Part shown: piece after piece, positions 1-8,193 of the stretch
Layout of the letters: each line of letters opens with the position of its first letter
How positions within the stretch are numbered: the stretch's first letter is position 1
Assembly: GCA_029261395.1 (NCBI GenBank)
Contig: JAJDBJ010000067.1
Coordinates: 1 to 64,000 of the forward strand
DNA from: Nitrospinaceae bacterium
GTDB lineage: Bacteria; Nitrospinota; Nitrospinia; Nitrospinales; Nitrospinaceae
Direction: 5' to 3'
Length of the DNA stretch: 64,000 nucleotides
The notes under the pieces: generated by a model
Databases searched by the model: none
The model's input: the letters and a program-made list of their open reading frames with translations, nothing else
Told to the model about the DNA's origin: nothing
Made by a program: the position numbers and the translations under genes

Positions 1-2307
1 CAGGAACTCTTCATTGTGTACCGGCCAGGTGGCTTGATGGGTCGCTCCCGAATGCCCCAACTGTTGCCACATTTCTTCTGCGATGTGCGGGGCGAACGGC
101 GACAGCAGTAAAATTAACGGATCCATCGCTTCCCGAAGCAGACGACAACCCAGAACCGGCGGTTCCTCATGTTCGTCCCACCATTCCCGGAACGCGTACA
201 GATGATTCACGAATTCCATGATCGCGGCGATGGCGGTATTGAATTGTATGCGCCTCTCAAAGTCTTCCGTAACGCGCTTGATGGCCATCTGAATAAGACG
301 ACGCAGTTCTTTCAGCTCTTTCGGAAGGTCTTCTCCGCCGGTGTCCATTTCAATGGGCATTACCCCGAGGAAATGCGCTGTCTCGTCAAACAAGCGCCAT
401 ACCCGCTTCAAGAATCGGGAACTGCCTTCGACGCCCTGATCGCTCCACTCCAGCTGTTTGGTGGGGGGTGCGGCGAACAGGATGAACAGTCGCGCCGTGT
501 CCGCGCCGTAGCGGCCGATGATGTGGTCCGGGTCCACCACGTTGCCTTTCGACTTCGACATCTTCGCGCCGTCCTTGATCACCATGCCCTGCGTCAGCAA
601 ATGATTAAACGGTTCCCTGGTTTTCACCAGCTCCATGTCGCGGAACACATGATGAAAAAAACGCGAATAGAGGAGATGTAGAATGGCATGCTCGATGCCG
701 CCGATGTACTGATCCACCGCCATCCAGTAATTGTTGCTTTTTTTGGAGAACGGTGCCTTGTCCTCATGCGGTGAGGTGAAGCGGTCGAAATACCATGACG
801 AACAGATGAAGGTGTCGAGTGTATCCGTCTCGCGCTTTGCCGGGGCCTTGCACTTCGGGCACGATACGTTGGTGAACGAGTCGAGCGATTTGAGCGGGGA
901 CTGTCCCTTATCTCCCAACTGCGCGTCGAGTGGCAACAGTACCGGCAGGTCTTCGTAAGGCACGGGTACCGTGCCGCATGCCTCGCAAAAAATAATCGGT
1001 ACCGGTGTGCCCCAGTAACGCTGACGCGAGACGCCCCAGTCGCGCAGGCGAAACTGTACTGTGGCTTTGCCGATGTTTTTCGATTGCAGATGCTCGCAGA
1101 CTTTCTGTTTGGCTTCGTCACCCGCCAGTCCGTCGAACGCACCGGACTGCGTCATCGGCCCCAACTCGGTCATGGCTTCTTGCAAGTCGTCAGCATTGGT
1201 ATTGCCGTCGGGCGGCAGGATGACGATGCGGATGGGCAGGTCGTATTTTTTGGCGAACTCGAAGTCACGGTGATCGTGCGCAGGTACGGACATGATGGCG
1301 CCGGTGCCGTAATCCATCAGCACGAAGTTGGCGGTCCAAATCGGGACGGTTTCGCCGTTCAGTGGATTGATGCCGTACGCGCCGGTGAACACACCGAGTT
1401 TTTCGCCGCCTTCGCTGGTGCGGGCGATCTTGTCCTGGTTCCTCACTTGTTTGATGAAGGCGTCAATCGCCTTTTCCTGTTCGGTTCCACGCGACAGGGA
1501 ATGCGTCAACGGATGCTCCGGTGCCAGCACCATGAACGTCGCGCCGTACAGCGTGTCCGGGCGCGTGGTGAATACCTTGATCGATTCGTTTGCGTCTTTA
1601 ATTTGAAAGTCCACTTCCGCGCCGGTGCTCTTGCCGATCCAGTTGGCCTGCATGGTCAGCACCTGTTCCGGCCAGCTCTGCTCCAAGTCTTTCAAGCCTT
1701 CCAGCAGGCGGTCGGCGTAGTCGGTGATTTTGAAGAACCAGCCTTCCTGCTGTTTGGGGATCACTTCGTTGTCGCATCGCCAGCACAGGCCATCCACCAC
1801 CTGCTCGTTGGCGAGTACGGTGTTGCACGATTCGCACCAGTTGACCTGCGAGTTTTTGCGGTAGACCAGGCCGCGTTCCAAAAACTTCAGGAAACACCAC
1901 TGGTTCCACTGGTAATATTCCGGCTCGCAGGTGGCGATTTCGCGGTCCCAGTCGTAACTGAGGCCGAGGCGCTTGATCTGCTCGGTCATGGTTTTGATGT
2001 TGGCGTGCGTCCAGGTGTTGGGATGCGATTTGTTCTGGATGGCGGCATTTTCAGCCGGCATACCGAACGAGTCCCACCCGATGGGGTGCAGGACGTTGAA
2101 CCCTTTCATCCATTTGAAGCGCGCCAGCGCGTCGCCGATGGTGTAGTTGCGGACATGGCCCATGTGAATCCGGCCGGAGGGGTAGGGGAACATCTCCAGC
2201 AGGTAATATTTGGGCTTCGCGGGGTCGGCTTCCACTTTGAAGGATTTTTCATCCTCCCAGTGTTTTTGCCATTTGGCCTCGATGGTTTGGGGATCGTAAT
2301 CCGGCAT
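1..2307 (-). CDS. leuS: Leucyl-tRNA synthetase (3' end outside window)
   Basis: Class I aminoacyl-tRNA synthetase charging tRNA-Leu in the cytoplasm. Reading the minus strand from the ATG at 2307 gives MPDYDPQTIEAKWQKHW, the usual LeuRS N-terminus. The HIGH-type motif appears as HMGH shortly after YPSGRI, and the KMSKS motif is intact (KMSKSKGN, near 537-560). A CxxC pair (CESC, then CWRC) and the editing-domain segment TTRPDTLYGATF are visible. The frame stays open to base 1, so the C-terminal anticodon-binding part is cut by the window edge. It is divergent from merR, leaving about 205 bp for both promoters. Confidence 0.97.
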   Translation of the reverse strand, partial: MPDYDPQTIEAKWQKHWEDEKSFKVEADPAKPKYYLLEMFPYPSGRIHMGHVRNYTIGDALARFKWMKGFNVLHPIGWDSFGMPAENAAIQNKSHPNTWTHANIKTMTEQIKRLGLSYDWDREIATCEPEYYQWNQWCFLKFLERGLVYRKNSQVNWCESCNTVLANEQVVDGLCWRCDNEVIPKQQEGWFFKITDYADRLLEGLKDLEQSWPEQVLTMQANWIGKSTGAEVDFQIKDANESIKVFTTRPDTLYGATFMVLAPEHPLTHSLSRGTEQEKAIDAFIKQVRNQDKIARTSEGGEKLGVFTGAYGINPLNGETVPIWTANFVLMDYGTGAIMSVPAHDHRDFEFAKKYDLPIRIVILPPDGNTNADDLQEAMTELGPMTQSGAFDGLAGDEAKQKVCEHLQSKNIGKATVQFRLRDWGVSRQRYWGTPVPIIFCEACGTVPVPYEDLPVLLPLDAQLGDKGQSPLKSLDSFTNVSCPKCKAPAKRETDTLDTFICSSWYFDRFTSPHEDKAPFSKKSNNYWMAVDQYIGGIEHAILHLLYSRFFHHVFRDMELVKTREPFNHLLTQGMVIKDGAKMSKSKGNVVDPDHIIGRYGADTARLFILFAAPPTKQLEWSDQGVEGSSRFLKRVWRLFDETAHFLGVMPIEMDTGGEDLPKELKELRRLIQMAIKRVTEDFERRIQFNTAIAAIMEFVNHLYAFREWWDEHEEPPVLGCRLLREAMDPLILLLSPFAPHIAEEMWQQLGHSGATHQATWPVHNEEFL

Positions 2308-2464
2308 CTGTGTCCATTTCTCAGGGTTGGTGCTTGCATTCAGAACGCCGTAGTGTAGCGAAATTCCGGTCAATAATCTACCCGGCAGACAATCCGATCT
2401 TTTTGTTAATTAACGCGCTTTTGAAAAGTTTTTGCGCCCCAATCAAATCTTGCGCCTTTCAGGC

Positions 2465-2496
2465 TTGACTCCGTACTACAGTACGGAGTGTATATT
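2465..2496 (+). promoter_or_regulatory. mer-type promoter/operator
   Basis: A -35 box TTGACT (2465-2470) and a -10 box TATATT (2491-2496) are separated by 20 bp. Inside lies a perfect 9-bp inverted repeat, ACTCCGTAC / GTACGGAGT (2468-2476 and 2481-2489), with a 4-base centre. An overlong spacer carrying a dyad is the hallmark of MerR-family promoters, and the ACTCCGTAC half-site matches the classical mercury-resistance operator as I remember it. It lies directly upstream of merR, so the regulator probably controls itself and the genes behind it. Confidence 0.85.
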
Positions 2497-2512
2497 TCTT
2501 ATGAGGTGATTT

Positions 2513-2962
2513 ATGAAGACAATGACAATCAGCAAAATTGCAAAAGAAGCCGGGGTGGGAGTTGAAACGGTTCGTTTCTACGAGCGAAAGGGTCTGGTCG
2601 ATCAGCCGCCCAAACCCTCCTCTGGTGGCTTCCGGGTTTACCCGATTGAAACGGCAGAACAAATACGGTTCATCCGCCAGGCCCAGGAACTTGGTTTTTC
2701 CCTTCATGAGATTAAAGAACTGCTGGCACTGCGGACGGACCCCACGACCGATTGCGCCGATGTGCGTGAGCAGGCACAAACCAAACTCGATGAGGTAAAG
2801 CGCAAGGTTGCACAAATGAAAGGAATCCAGACGGCTCTTGAAAAACTGATTGCGGCCTGTCCTGGCGAGGGAGCCCTGCAGGTGTGTTCGATCATTGACG
2901 CCATCGAGACCCCTGAAACTAACAGGACAGAGCAAAAAAATAAAGAAGGAGAAAAATCATGA
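2513..2962 (+). CDS. merR: Hg(II)-responsive transcriptional regulator MerR
   Basis: A 149-residue MerR-family activator/repressor. The N-terminal winged helix-turn-helix (ISKIAKEAGVGVETVRFYERKGL) is followed by a long dimerisation helix. Cysteines at residues 81, 116 and 125 reproduce the 35- and 9-residue spacing of the Hg(II)-binding triad C82/C117/C126 of Tn501 MerR. That separates it from CueR, ZntR or SoxR types. The mer-like operator lies just upstream. The stop overlaps the next start (ATGA), which points to translational coupling. The C-terminal tail is rich in charged residues. Confidence 0.92.
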   Translation: MKTMTISKIAKEAGVGVETVRFYERKGLVDQPPKPSSGGFRVYPIETAEQIRFIRQAQELGFSLHEIKELLALRTDPTTDCADVREQAQTKLDEVKRKVAQMKGIQTALEKLIAACPGEGALQVCSIIDAIETPETNRTEQKNKEGEKS

Positions 2963-3228
2963 ATGACAAACGCAAAGTAGAAATTTTCAGTGCGGGATGT
3001 GCGATTTGCGAAGAAGCGGTTTCCGTGGTGAACCGTCTGGTCTGTGCCTCCTGTGAGGTAACCCTGCTGGACATGAAAAAACCGGATGTAGCGAAAAGAG
3101 CAAAAAGTCTGAATATCGGTTCGGTGCCAGCGGTGGTGATCGACGGCCGGCTGGCGGACTGTTGCGGCCAGGGGATCAATGAAGAATCCCTTAAGTCAGC
3201 CGGTCTGGGGCAACCTCTGGGTAATTGA
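2959..3228 (+). CDS. Small cysteine-rich thioredoxin/glutaredoxin-fold protein
   Basis: An 89-residue cytoplasmic protein with no signal peptide. It starts with a beta strand (KVEIFSAGC) leading to a CAIC motif at residues 14-17, which is the position of the redox CxxC in thioredoxin-fold proteins. A second pair, CASC, lies at 29-32, a cis-proline-like SVPAVVIDG at 55-63, and a vicinal CC at 68-69. Six cysteines in so small a protein fit thiol-metal or disulfide chemistry. It overlaps merR by 4 bases, and AAGGAG lies 7 bases before its ATG. A role in handing over or detoxifying Hg(II) is inferred from context only. Confidence 0.8.
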   Translation: MNDKRKVEIFSAGCAICEEAVSVVNRLVCASCEVTLLDMKKPDVAKRAKSLNIGSVPAVVIDGRLADCCGQGINEESLKSAGLGQPLGN

Positions 3229-3259
3229 GAAGCCATCGAAATCTTACGGAGATTTGAAA

Positions 3260-3613
3260 ATGTTCTGTTATCTGAAAACAGCTTCGATCATGAAAATCCT
3301 GGGAAACATTCTTTTTATTGTGTTCCTCGGGGTGACAGCCGCCGGAGCGCAAGAGGTGAAGTCCGTTTACAAGGTATATGTAGACGGTCTTTCCTGCCCC
3401 TTCTGCACCTATGGCATCGAAAAAAGGTTCAGCAAGGTTGAAGGAGTTGAGAAAATTGATGTCGACCTCAAGTCCGGCACGACCATTATAACCATGGCTG
3501 TGGGCACCACACTGGACGAAACCACCGCCAGAAAAACTGTAGAAGCCGCCGGCTTCACTCTCCGCGATTTCGAACAAGTCCAAGGGCTCCCGAAAAACAA
3601 AGGGAAGGAATAA
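3260..3613 (+). CDS. Exported heavy-metal-associated (HMA) domain protein, MerP-like
   Basis: A 117-residue protein. The ATG at 3260 was chosen because CGGAG lies seven bases upstream; the frame is open further 5' but has no better start. A hydrophobic signal sequence (about residues 12-30) ends in AGA before QEV, implying export to the periplasm. The rest is one HMA fold with the metal-binding loop GLSCPFC (cysteines 46 and 49), followed by VEGVEKIDVDLKSG and a closing EAAGF motif. This matches MerP/CopZ-type proteins. It belongs to the merR operon, so Hg(II) is the likeliest ligand, though copper cannot be excluded. Confidence 0.85.
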   Translation: MFCYLKTASIMKILGNILFIVFLGVTAAGAQEVKSVYKVYVDGLSCPFCTYGIEKRFSKVEGVEKIDVDLKSGTTIITMAVGTTLDETTARKTVEAAGFTLRDFEQVQGLPKNKGKE

Positions 3614-3618
3614 AAGAA

Positions 3619-4548
3619 ATGGTTTCCAAAAATAGGGGTCTGGGGCAAAGCATCATTTGGAAATTAGTGGCAGTTGCCCCGGTTTTTTTATTGATTGGGG
3701 CCGGGGCCGCCTGGAGTGCGCCGATTACGTTCAACACCGCATTACCCGTTGCAGAAGACGAATTTATATTCCGGGAACAGTTTGTCGTGGATCAGTCGGG
3801 CGACGATCCCAGCGGCGCGGACCGGGATCGCAAGGCCTTCGCCGCCGTATCGGTCCTTGGGTACGGAGTTACAAATAATCTGGCGGTTTTCGGTGTCCTG
3901 CCTTATGTGGATAAAAAGCTGGAGGTCAACTCAATGGCCGGGCGCAGTGTCCGAGACGCATCCGGCCTGGGCGACCTGACGTTGTTCGGTCGATACACGA
4001 TTTTCCAGGATGATGTTCCGGGTCGTACCTTTCGTATTGCGCCCTTTGCCGGTGTGGAGCTTCCAACCGGGGACGATGATGAAACCGACGGATTGGGCCG
4101 ACTGCCTGCCAGCGTGCAGGCGGGATCGGGCTCAGTCGATCCGTTTGGCGGCCTGGTGGCAACCTATCAAACGCTCGATTTTGAAATGGATGCCCAGCTC
4201 AGCTACAAAGCTAATACCGAAGCCAATCATTTTGAGTTTGGCGATGTCGCTCGCCTTGATGCTTCCCTCCAGTATCGCCTGTGGCCGCGTAGTCTGGAAA
4301 GCGGAGTTCCCGGTTTTCTGTATGGGGTTGTTGAAGGCAATCTCATCCACCAGGATAAAAACCGGAGTAACGGTGTTAGCGACCCCGATTCCGGCGGCAC
4401 CACGCTGTTTCTCATGCCCGGACTGCAATACGTCACCCGACGTTGGATTCTGGAAGGTGGGGTGCAAATCCCTGTGGCCCAGGATCTCAACGGCACGGCT
4501 TTGGAGAAGGAGTACATTGCCCGCTTCGGCTTCCGATTCAACTTCTGA
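3619..4548 (+). CDS. Outer-membrane beta-barrel protein (phenol MetA-pathway/transporter-like family)
   Basis: A 309-residue protein with a signal peptide (hydrophobic residues about 15-32, cleavage near WSA/PIT). The body alternates short amphipathic strands rich in aromatic residues and glycine, and it ends in FRFNF, a typical C-terminal outer-membrane sorting signal. Segments such as GLGDLTLFGRYTIF and FAGVELPTGDDD resemble the MetA-pathway-of-phenol-degradation family of barrels. AAGGA lies nine bases before the ATG, and the gene sits 5 bp after the HMA gene. It may give the operon an outer-membrane component. Substrate unknown. Confidence 0.75.
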   Translation: MVSKNRGLGQSIIWKLVAVAPVFLLIGAGAAWSAPITFNTALPVAEDEFIFREQFVVDQSGDDPSGADRDRKAFAAVSVLGYGVTNNLAVFGVLPYVDKKLEVNSMAGRSVRDASGLGDLTLFGRYTIFQDDVPGRTFRIAPFAGVELPTGDDDETDGLGRLPASVQAGSGSVDPFGGLVATYQTLDFEMDAQLSYKANTEANHFEFGDVARLDASLQYRLWPRSLESGVPGFLYGVVEGNLIHQDKNRSNGVSDPDSGGTTLFLMPGLQYVTRRWILEGGVQIPVAQDLNGTALEKEYIARFGFRFNF

Positions 4549-4564
4549 CAAGGATGTTACGAAT

Positions 4565-5545
4565 ATGAAATATAAGTTTATGACGGCATTGGGTATCCTG
4601 TTATTTTTTTTAACGGGTGTGTTCACCATTGGATGTACGGCCTTTATGGGTTCGGAAAAAGAGCCGGGATACAGGTTCGCGGCCGCTTGGGGGGTGAAAG
4701 GAAGCGGTCCCGGAGAATTCTACGATCCGACAGGCATCGCCGTCACCGAACACGAAGTCTTTGTCTCCGATGCCCGCAATTCCCGGATACAGGTATTCGA
4801 CTTTGAGGGAAACTTCAAGCGTCAATTCGGCGCCGCCGGGAAAGAACCCGGCCAGTTGGGGCGTCCCATGAATCTGACGATAGCCGCCGGGGAGCTATTT
4901 GTGGCCGACTACTGGAACGATCATATCGAAGTGTTTGCCCTCGACGGCACCCATCAGAGAACGATCGGGCATGCCGGATCCGGACCGGGTGAATTGGATG
5001 CGCCGGGTGGAGTGGCGGTGGCTCCCAATGGCGATCTGTTCGTGGCCGATTTCTATAACCAGAGAATCCAGCACCTCCGTTCCGACGGGACGTTTGTCCG
5101 TCAATGGGGCGAAACCCGTAAGACGGGTATCTGGGCGGGGCAGTTTAATTACCCCACCGACGTGGCGCTGGGTCCGGAAGGGTCTCTTTATGTCGCCGAC
5201 GGCTATAATGACCGGGTCCAAGTCTTCTCACGCGATGGGGAGTTTTCTCACAAGTGGGGTGGTCCTTTCGCCATGGATATTTCCGGTTCTTTCCAGGGAT
5301 GGTTTGCCACCGTGACCGGCATCACATTGGATCCCAGCGGCCATGTATTTGTGGCCGATTTCTATAACCACCGGATCCAGAAGTTTTCATCCAGTGGCCA
5401 ATTCCTAACCGCATTTGGCGAAGAAGGTGACGCTCCCGGCCGATTCAACCACCCTATAGCGGTAGCGGTAGCCAAGGAAGGTGTCGTTTTTGTGGTGGAT
5501 TACGCCAACAACCGGATCCAAAAGTGGCGGGCAAAGGCAGAATGA
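4565..5545 (+). CDS. NHL-repeat (six-bladed beta-propeller) lipoprotein
   Basis: A 326-residue protein. The ATG at 4565 follows AAGGA and opens a lipoprotein signal ending in FTIGC (Cys24), so it is probably lipid-anchored in the envelope. Six NHL blades follow, each with a 'P-G-V/I-A-V ... VADxYNxRIQ-F' pattern: NSRIQVF, NDHIEVF, NQRIQHL, NDRVQVF, NHRIQKF and NNRIQKW. Such propellers are binding scaffolds rather than enzymes. It is the last gene of the merR-led operon, 16 bp after the barrel gene. A link to mercury is inferred from operon position. Confidence 0.85.
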   Translation: MKYKFMTALGILLFFLTGVFTIGCTAFMGSEKEPGYRFAAAWGVKGSGPGEFYDPTGIAVTEHEVFVSDARNSRIQVFDFEGNFKRQFGAAGKEPGQLGRPMNLTIAAGELFVADYWNDHIEVFALDGTHQRTIGHAGSGPGELDAPGGVAVAPNGDLFVADFYNQRIQHLRSDGTFVRQWGETRKTGIWAGQFNYPTDVALGPEGSLYVADGYNDRVQVFSRDGEFSHKWGGPFAMDISGSFQGWFATVTGITLDPSGHVFVADFYNHRIQKFSSSGQFLTAFGEEGDAPGRFNHPIAVAVAKEGVVFVVDYANNRIQKWRAKAE

Positions 5546-5620
5546 ATTAAGGTTAGAAGGTTCTCAGAAATATTCCTGCCGGCAGTTTCTGATTTTATAT
5601 TAATGCCTTACAATGGACCT

Positions 5621-7069
5621 ATGACCGAATTATCCGGTGTCATCAGTGTTGTTTTCATAGTGTATGTGGTCATGATGCTGGGGATCGGGTGGGTGACGTC
5701 GCGCAAGGCGACCTCGCCCTCCCAGTTTTTCCTGGCGGATCGGTCCCTCAAGGCGTGGGTGACGGCGGTGTCCTCCACCGCTTCATCGGAAAGCGCGTGG
5801 GCGGTACTGGGCACTGTGGGTCTCGTTTACAAGGAAGGCTTGTCGGCCATCTGGTTTCTGCCGGGATGTCTTCTGGGTTACGCGATCAACTGGTTACTGC
5901 TGGCGGAACGGTTACGCAAACACTCGCACGAAACCCACGCCATCACCATTCCCGATTACCTCGAATCGCATTTCAACGACAAGACGAATATTCTTCGCCT
6001 GATTTCCGTCATTATTATTTTCGCGTGCATGATGGCCTACGTCGGGGCGCAGTTTGCCGCCATCGGTAAAACCTTCGACGCCATCTTCGGCGTGCCGCAT
6101 CATGTCAGCATACCCATCGGTGCGGCTATCATTATTCTGTACACGATGATGGGCGGATTTCTGGCGGTGGCATGGACCGATTTCGTGCAGGGCCTCATCA
6201 TGGTATTCGGGCTGGTACTGCTGGCAGTCATTGCGGTGGTGAGCCTCGGCGGGGTCGGCGGCGCGATCGAGCATTTGAGTCAGGCGCGTCCGCAGACGCT
6301 GGATTGGATGGGCGGCCGCACGGTGGGGGCATTTTTCGGATTCATGGTCGGACTGCTCGGTATCGGTCTCGGTTATCCCGGACAGCCGCACGTCCTCAAC
6401 CGTTACATGGCCGCAAAAGATGCTCAAGTGATTCGCCACGGTATTTGGATTGCTATGGGCTGGGGCCTGCTGGTCTACAGTTCGGCGATTGTGCTCGGGT
6501 TGTGCGGGCATGCCTTGTTTCCCGGACTGAGCGATCCCGAGCACCTGTTCCCGAAAGCGGCGGAACTGCTTCTGCCCACCGTGGTTTCGGCGGTGGTGTT
6601 GACGGGTGTGCTGGCGGCGATCATGTCCACCGTGTCGGCGCAGATCATTGTTGCCGCATCCGCCGTGGCGCATGACGTGTGCACCAAGATGATCAACCGC
6701 GACATGACCCATAAACAAATAATCTTGATCAGCCGCATGTCCGTACTGTTTCTGGGCATCGGTGCGATGGTGATTGCGTTGGTGGAAGTGCCGGTAATTT
6801 TCTGGTTCGTGCTGTTTGCGTGGTCGGGACTGGGGGCGAGTTTCGGTCCGGTGATCCTGTTCACGCTGTATTCAAAACAGGTGACGCGCGAAGGCGCGAT
6901 TGCCGGCATGCTCACCGGATTCATCACGACATTGGTGTGGAAGATGACCGGGCTTTCCGATTCGGTGATTTATGAATTGGTGCCGGCGTTTCTGTTGGCG
7001 TCGCTGGCAGTGTGGGGCGTCAGCCGTGCGACAGTAGAGAAAACAGATGAGGCAACGGGCGCGGTGTAG
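5621..7069 (+). CDS. putP: Sodium/solute symporter, PutP (SSS) family
   Basis: An inner-membrane Na+-coupled transporter of about 480 residues with roughly 13 hydrophobic segments. SSS-family features include FFLADRSLKAWVTAVSSTAS near the N-terminus and GLGYPGQPHVLNRYMA, which closely matches the proline permease signature. The substrate may be proline, but related carriers take other solutes. The ATG at 5621 puts the first membrane helix right at the N-terminus; an upstream in-frame ATG at 5603 is possible, and neither has a good ribosome-binding site. An imperfect dyad (CAGAAA/TTTCTG) lies between the NHL gene and this one. Confidence 0.85.
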   Translation: MTELSGVISVVFIVYVVMMLGIGWVTSRKATSPSQFFLADRSLKAWVTAVSSTASSESAWAVLGTVGLVYKEGLSAIWFLPGCLLGYAINWLLLAERLRKHSHETHAITIPDYLESHFNDKTNILRLISVIIIFACMMAYVGAQFAAIGKTFDAIFGVPHHVSIPIGAAIIILYTMMGGFLAVAWTDFVQGLIMVFGLVLLAVIAVVSLGGVGGAIEHLSQARPQTLDWMGGRTVGAFFGFMVGLLGIGLGYPGQPHVLNRYMAAKDAQVIRHGIWIAMGWGLLVYSSAIVLGLCGHALFPGLSDPEHLFPKAAELLLPTVVSAVVLTGVLAAIMSTVSAQIIVAASAVAHDVCTKMINRDMTHKQIILISRMSVLFLGIGAMVIALVEVPVIFWFVLFAWSGLGASFGPVILFTLYSKQVTREGAIAGMLTGFITTLVWKMTGLSDSVIYELVPAFLLASLAVWGVSRATVEKTDEATGAV

Positions 7070-7136
7070 AAAGCCGAATAATCCTTATCCTGTCGAGAAG
7101 AGAATCGATCTTTTTTTAACTAAAAATCTGGGTAAT

Positions 7137-8096
7137 CTATTGAAGATGAGCCTTGAATGATAAGCTGACGCTTAAAGGCATTTCCTCTTCAGGGCAATCT
7201 ATGACTATCCTATCAGTCCTATTATATCCATCATCAGTCTTAACGAAAGGAACCTTGATGGAGGTAACCCCATTCTCAGTTTCGTAAGAAGACTCAGCGA
7301 ACCATGCGAGTATGCCAGCATCATTTTGTTCATAAGACAGTACCGACAATGGTAGTTCTCTATCCTTTCCCTTCAATGCCCACAAATAATGAGAATCCAA
7401 GCCAACTCTTATAAAATGGTCTTCTACAAACATATATAACTCGCGGCCTTCTTTCCGATCGAAAAAAATTCTTCCTTCTCCTTCACTCTTCCCCTCAGGG
7501 CGATCGAAAGAGTCTTGGAAAAGGGAAAAAAGAGAAACCAACTTTTTTTTATCCAATGACCAACATTGTTCGTGATTATTCGATTCAACATCATTGCATT
7601 TCTTCTCAAAGACATCCACGATTCCCAACGTTTCCAATTCCGACTTTTTTACATAAATGTTGGTATTGGCTGCCTTCGCATGAACACCCTCTTCTAATAT
7701 GATTGAAAAATTGATAGGAATATCCGGGGCGTTAAGCTCCTTAACCGTTACTAATTTAACGGTGCCCCCAAGCTTGGTAGCCTCCTCCTTGATGCTGATC
7801 GGAAAATCATGACGCGAAACACAAATTAGATGTTGAGCTCCGACCTGCTCTAATTTTTTTATCCAACCACCAAAGGTGTTGACATCCGGCTTTGAGGTTC
7901 GATCCTGCACCTCAACAATGGTGATGGTTTCTCTCGGCTTTTGACCAGTGCGAATAACCACGTCGCATTGTCGTGTGCGTCCGCTTTCAGAGCCGATCAC
8001 AGGTAAATTCACATCATGCTCAACAATTGAGTCAGGGGAAATGGACTGCTCTACGAGCTTTACTAAGTGTTCAAAATCCTTCCCATCATTGCCCAT
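7137..8096 (-). CDS. Putative PD-(D/E)xK nuclease-fold protein, function unknown
   Basis: A 319-residue protein. I chose the ATG at 8096 because GGAG lies nine bases upstream; a TTG at 8111 also fits the frame. The N-terminal part reads GKDFEHLVKLVEQ, then CDVVIR about 20 residues later, then TIVEVQDR. That is the D...ExK arrangement of Mrr/restriction-like nucleases, but with Gln in the usual Lys place. The next part (VGAQHLICVSRHDF) also fits that fold. The C-terminal half is not recognised. The gene is visibly more A+T-rich than its neighbours (26 G+C in bases 7141-7200), suggesting horizontal gain. No methylase or helicase partner is adjacent. Confidence 0.6.
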   Translation of the reverse strand: MGNDGKDFEHLVKLVEQSISPDSIVEHDVNLPVIGSESGRTRQCDVVIRTGQKPRETITIVEVQDRTSKPDVNTFGGWIKKLEQVGAQHLICVSRHDFPISIKEEATKLGGTVKLVTVKELNAPDIPINFSIILEEGVHAKAANTNIYVKKSELETLGIVDVFEKKCNDVESNNHEQCWSLDKKKLVSLFSLFQDSFDRPEGKSEGEGRIFFDRKEGRELYMFVEDHFIRVGLDSHYLWALKGKDRELPLSVLSYEQNDAGILAWFAESSYETENGVTSIKVPFVKTDDGYNRTDRIVIDCPEEEMPLSVSLSFKAHLQ

Positions 8097-8123
8097 AATC
8101 AAGTGCTCCAACTACTATGAAGT

Positions 8124-8157
8124 GCAAAAAGAAAAGAGGTCAAGCCTCTTCTTGACC
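8124..8157 (-). terminator. Intrinsic terminator after waaA-1
   Basis: On the minus strand, GGTCAAG and CTTGACC (8138-8157) form a 7-bp perfect stem with a 6-base loop, followed by a T-rich run (TCTTTTCTTTTT). It lies between the Kdo transferase stop and the nuclease-fold gene, so the latter is probably transcribed separately. Confidence 0.75.
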
Positions 8158-8193
8158 ACATTAGAAAAACTTCCCAGGGTTTTCAGGCGGTGC

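Noticed and set aside
169-2358. Long plus-strand open frames over leuS
   Set aside because: They are antisense to a clear leucyl-tRNA synthetase with HIGH and KMSKS motifs; their products have no family features.
2459-2935. 158-codon minus-strand frame over merR
   Set aside because: Complement of a well-supported MerR gene; no start signal or domain.
2513-5545. Mercury methylation genes (hgcAB)
   Set aside because: Considered because of the mercury-type regulator, but no corrinoid protein or ferredoxin of that kind is encoded in the window.
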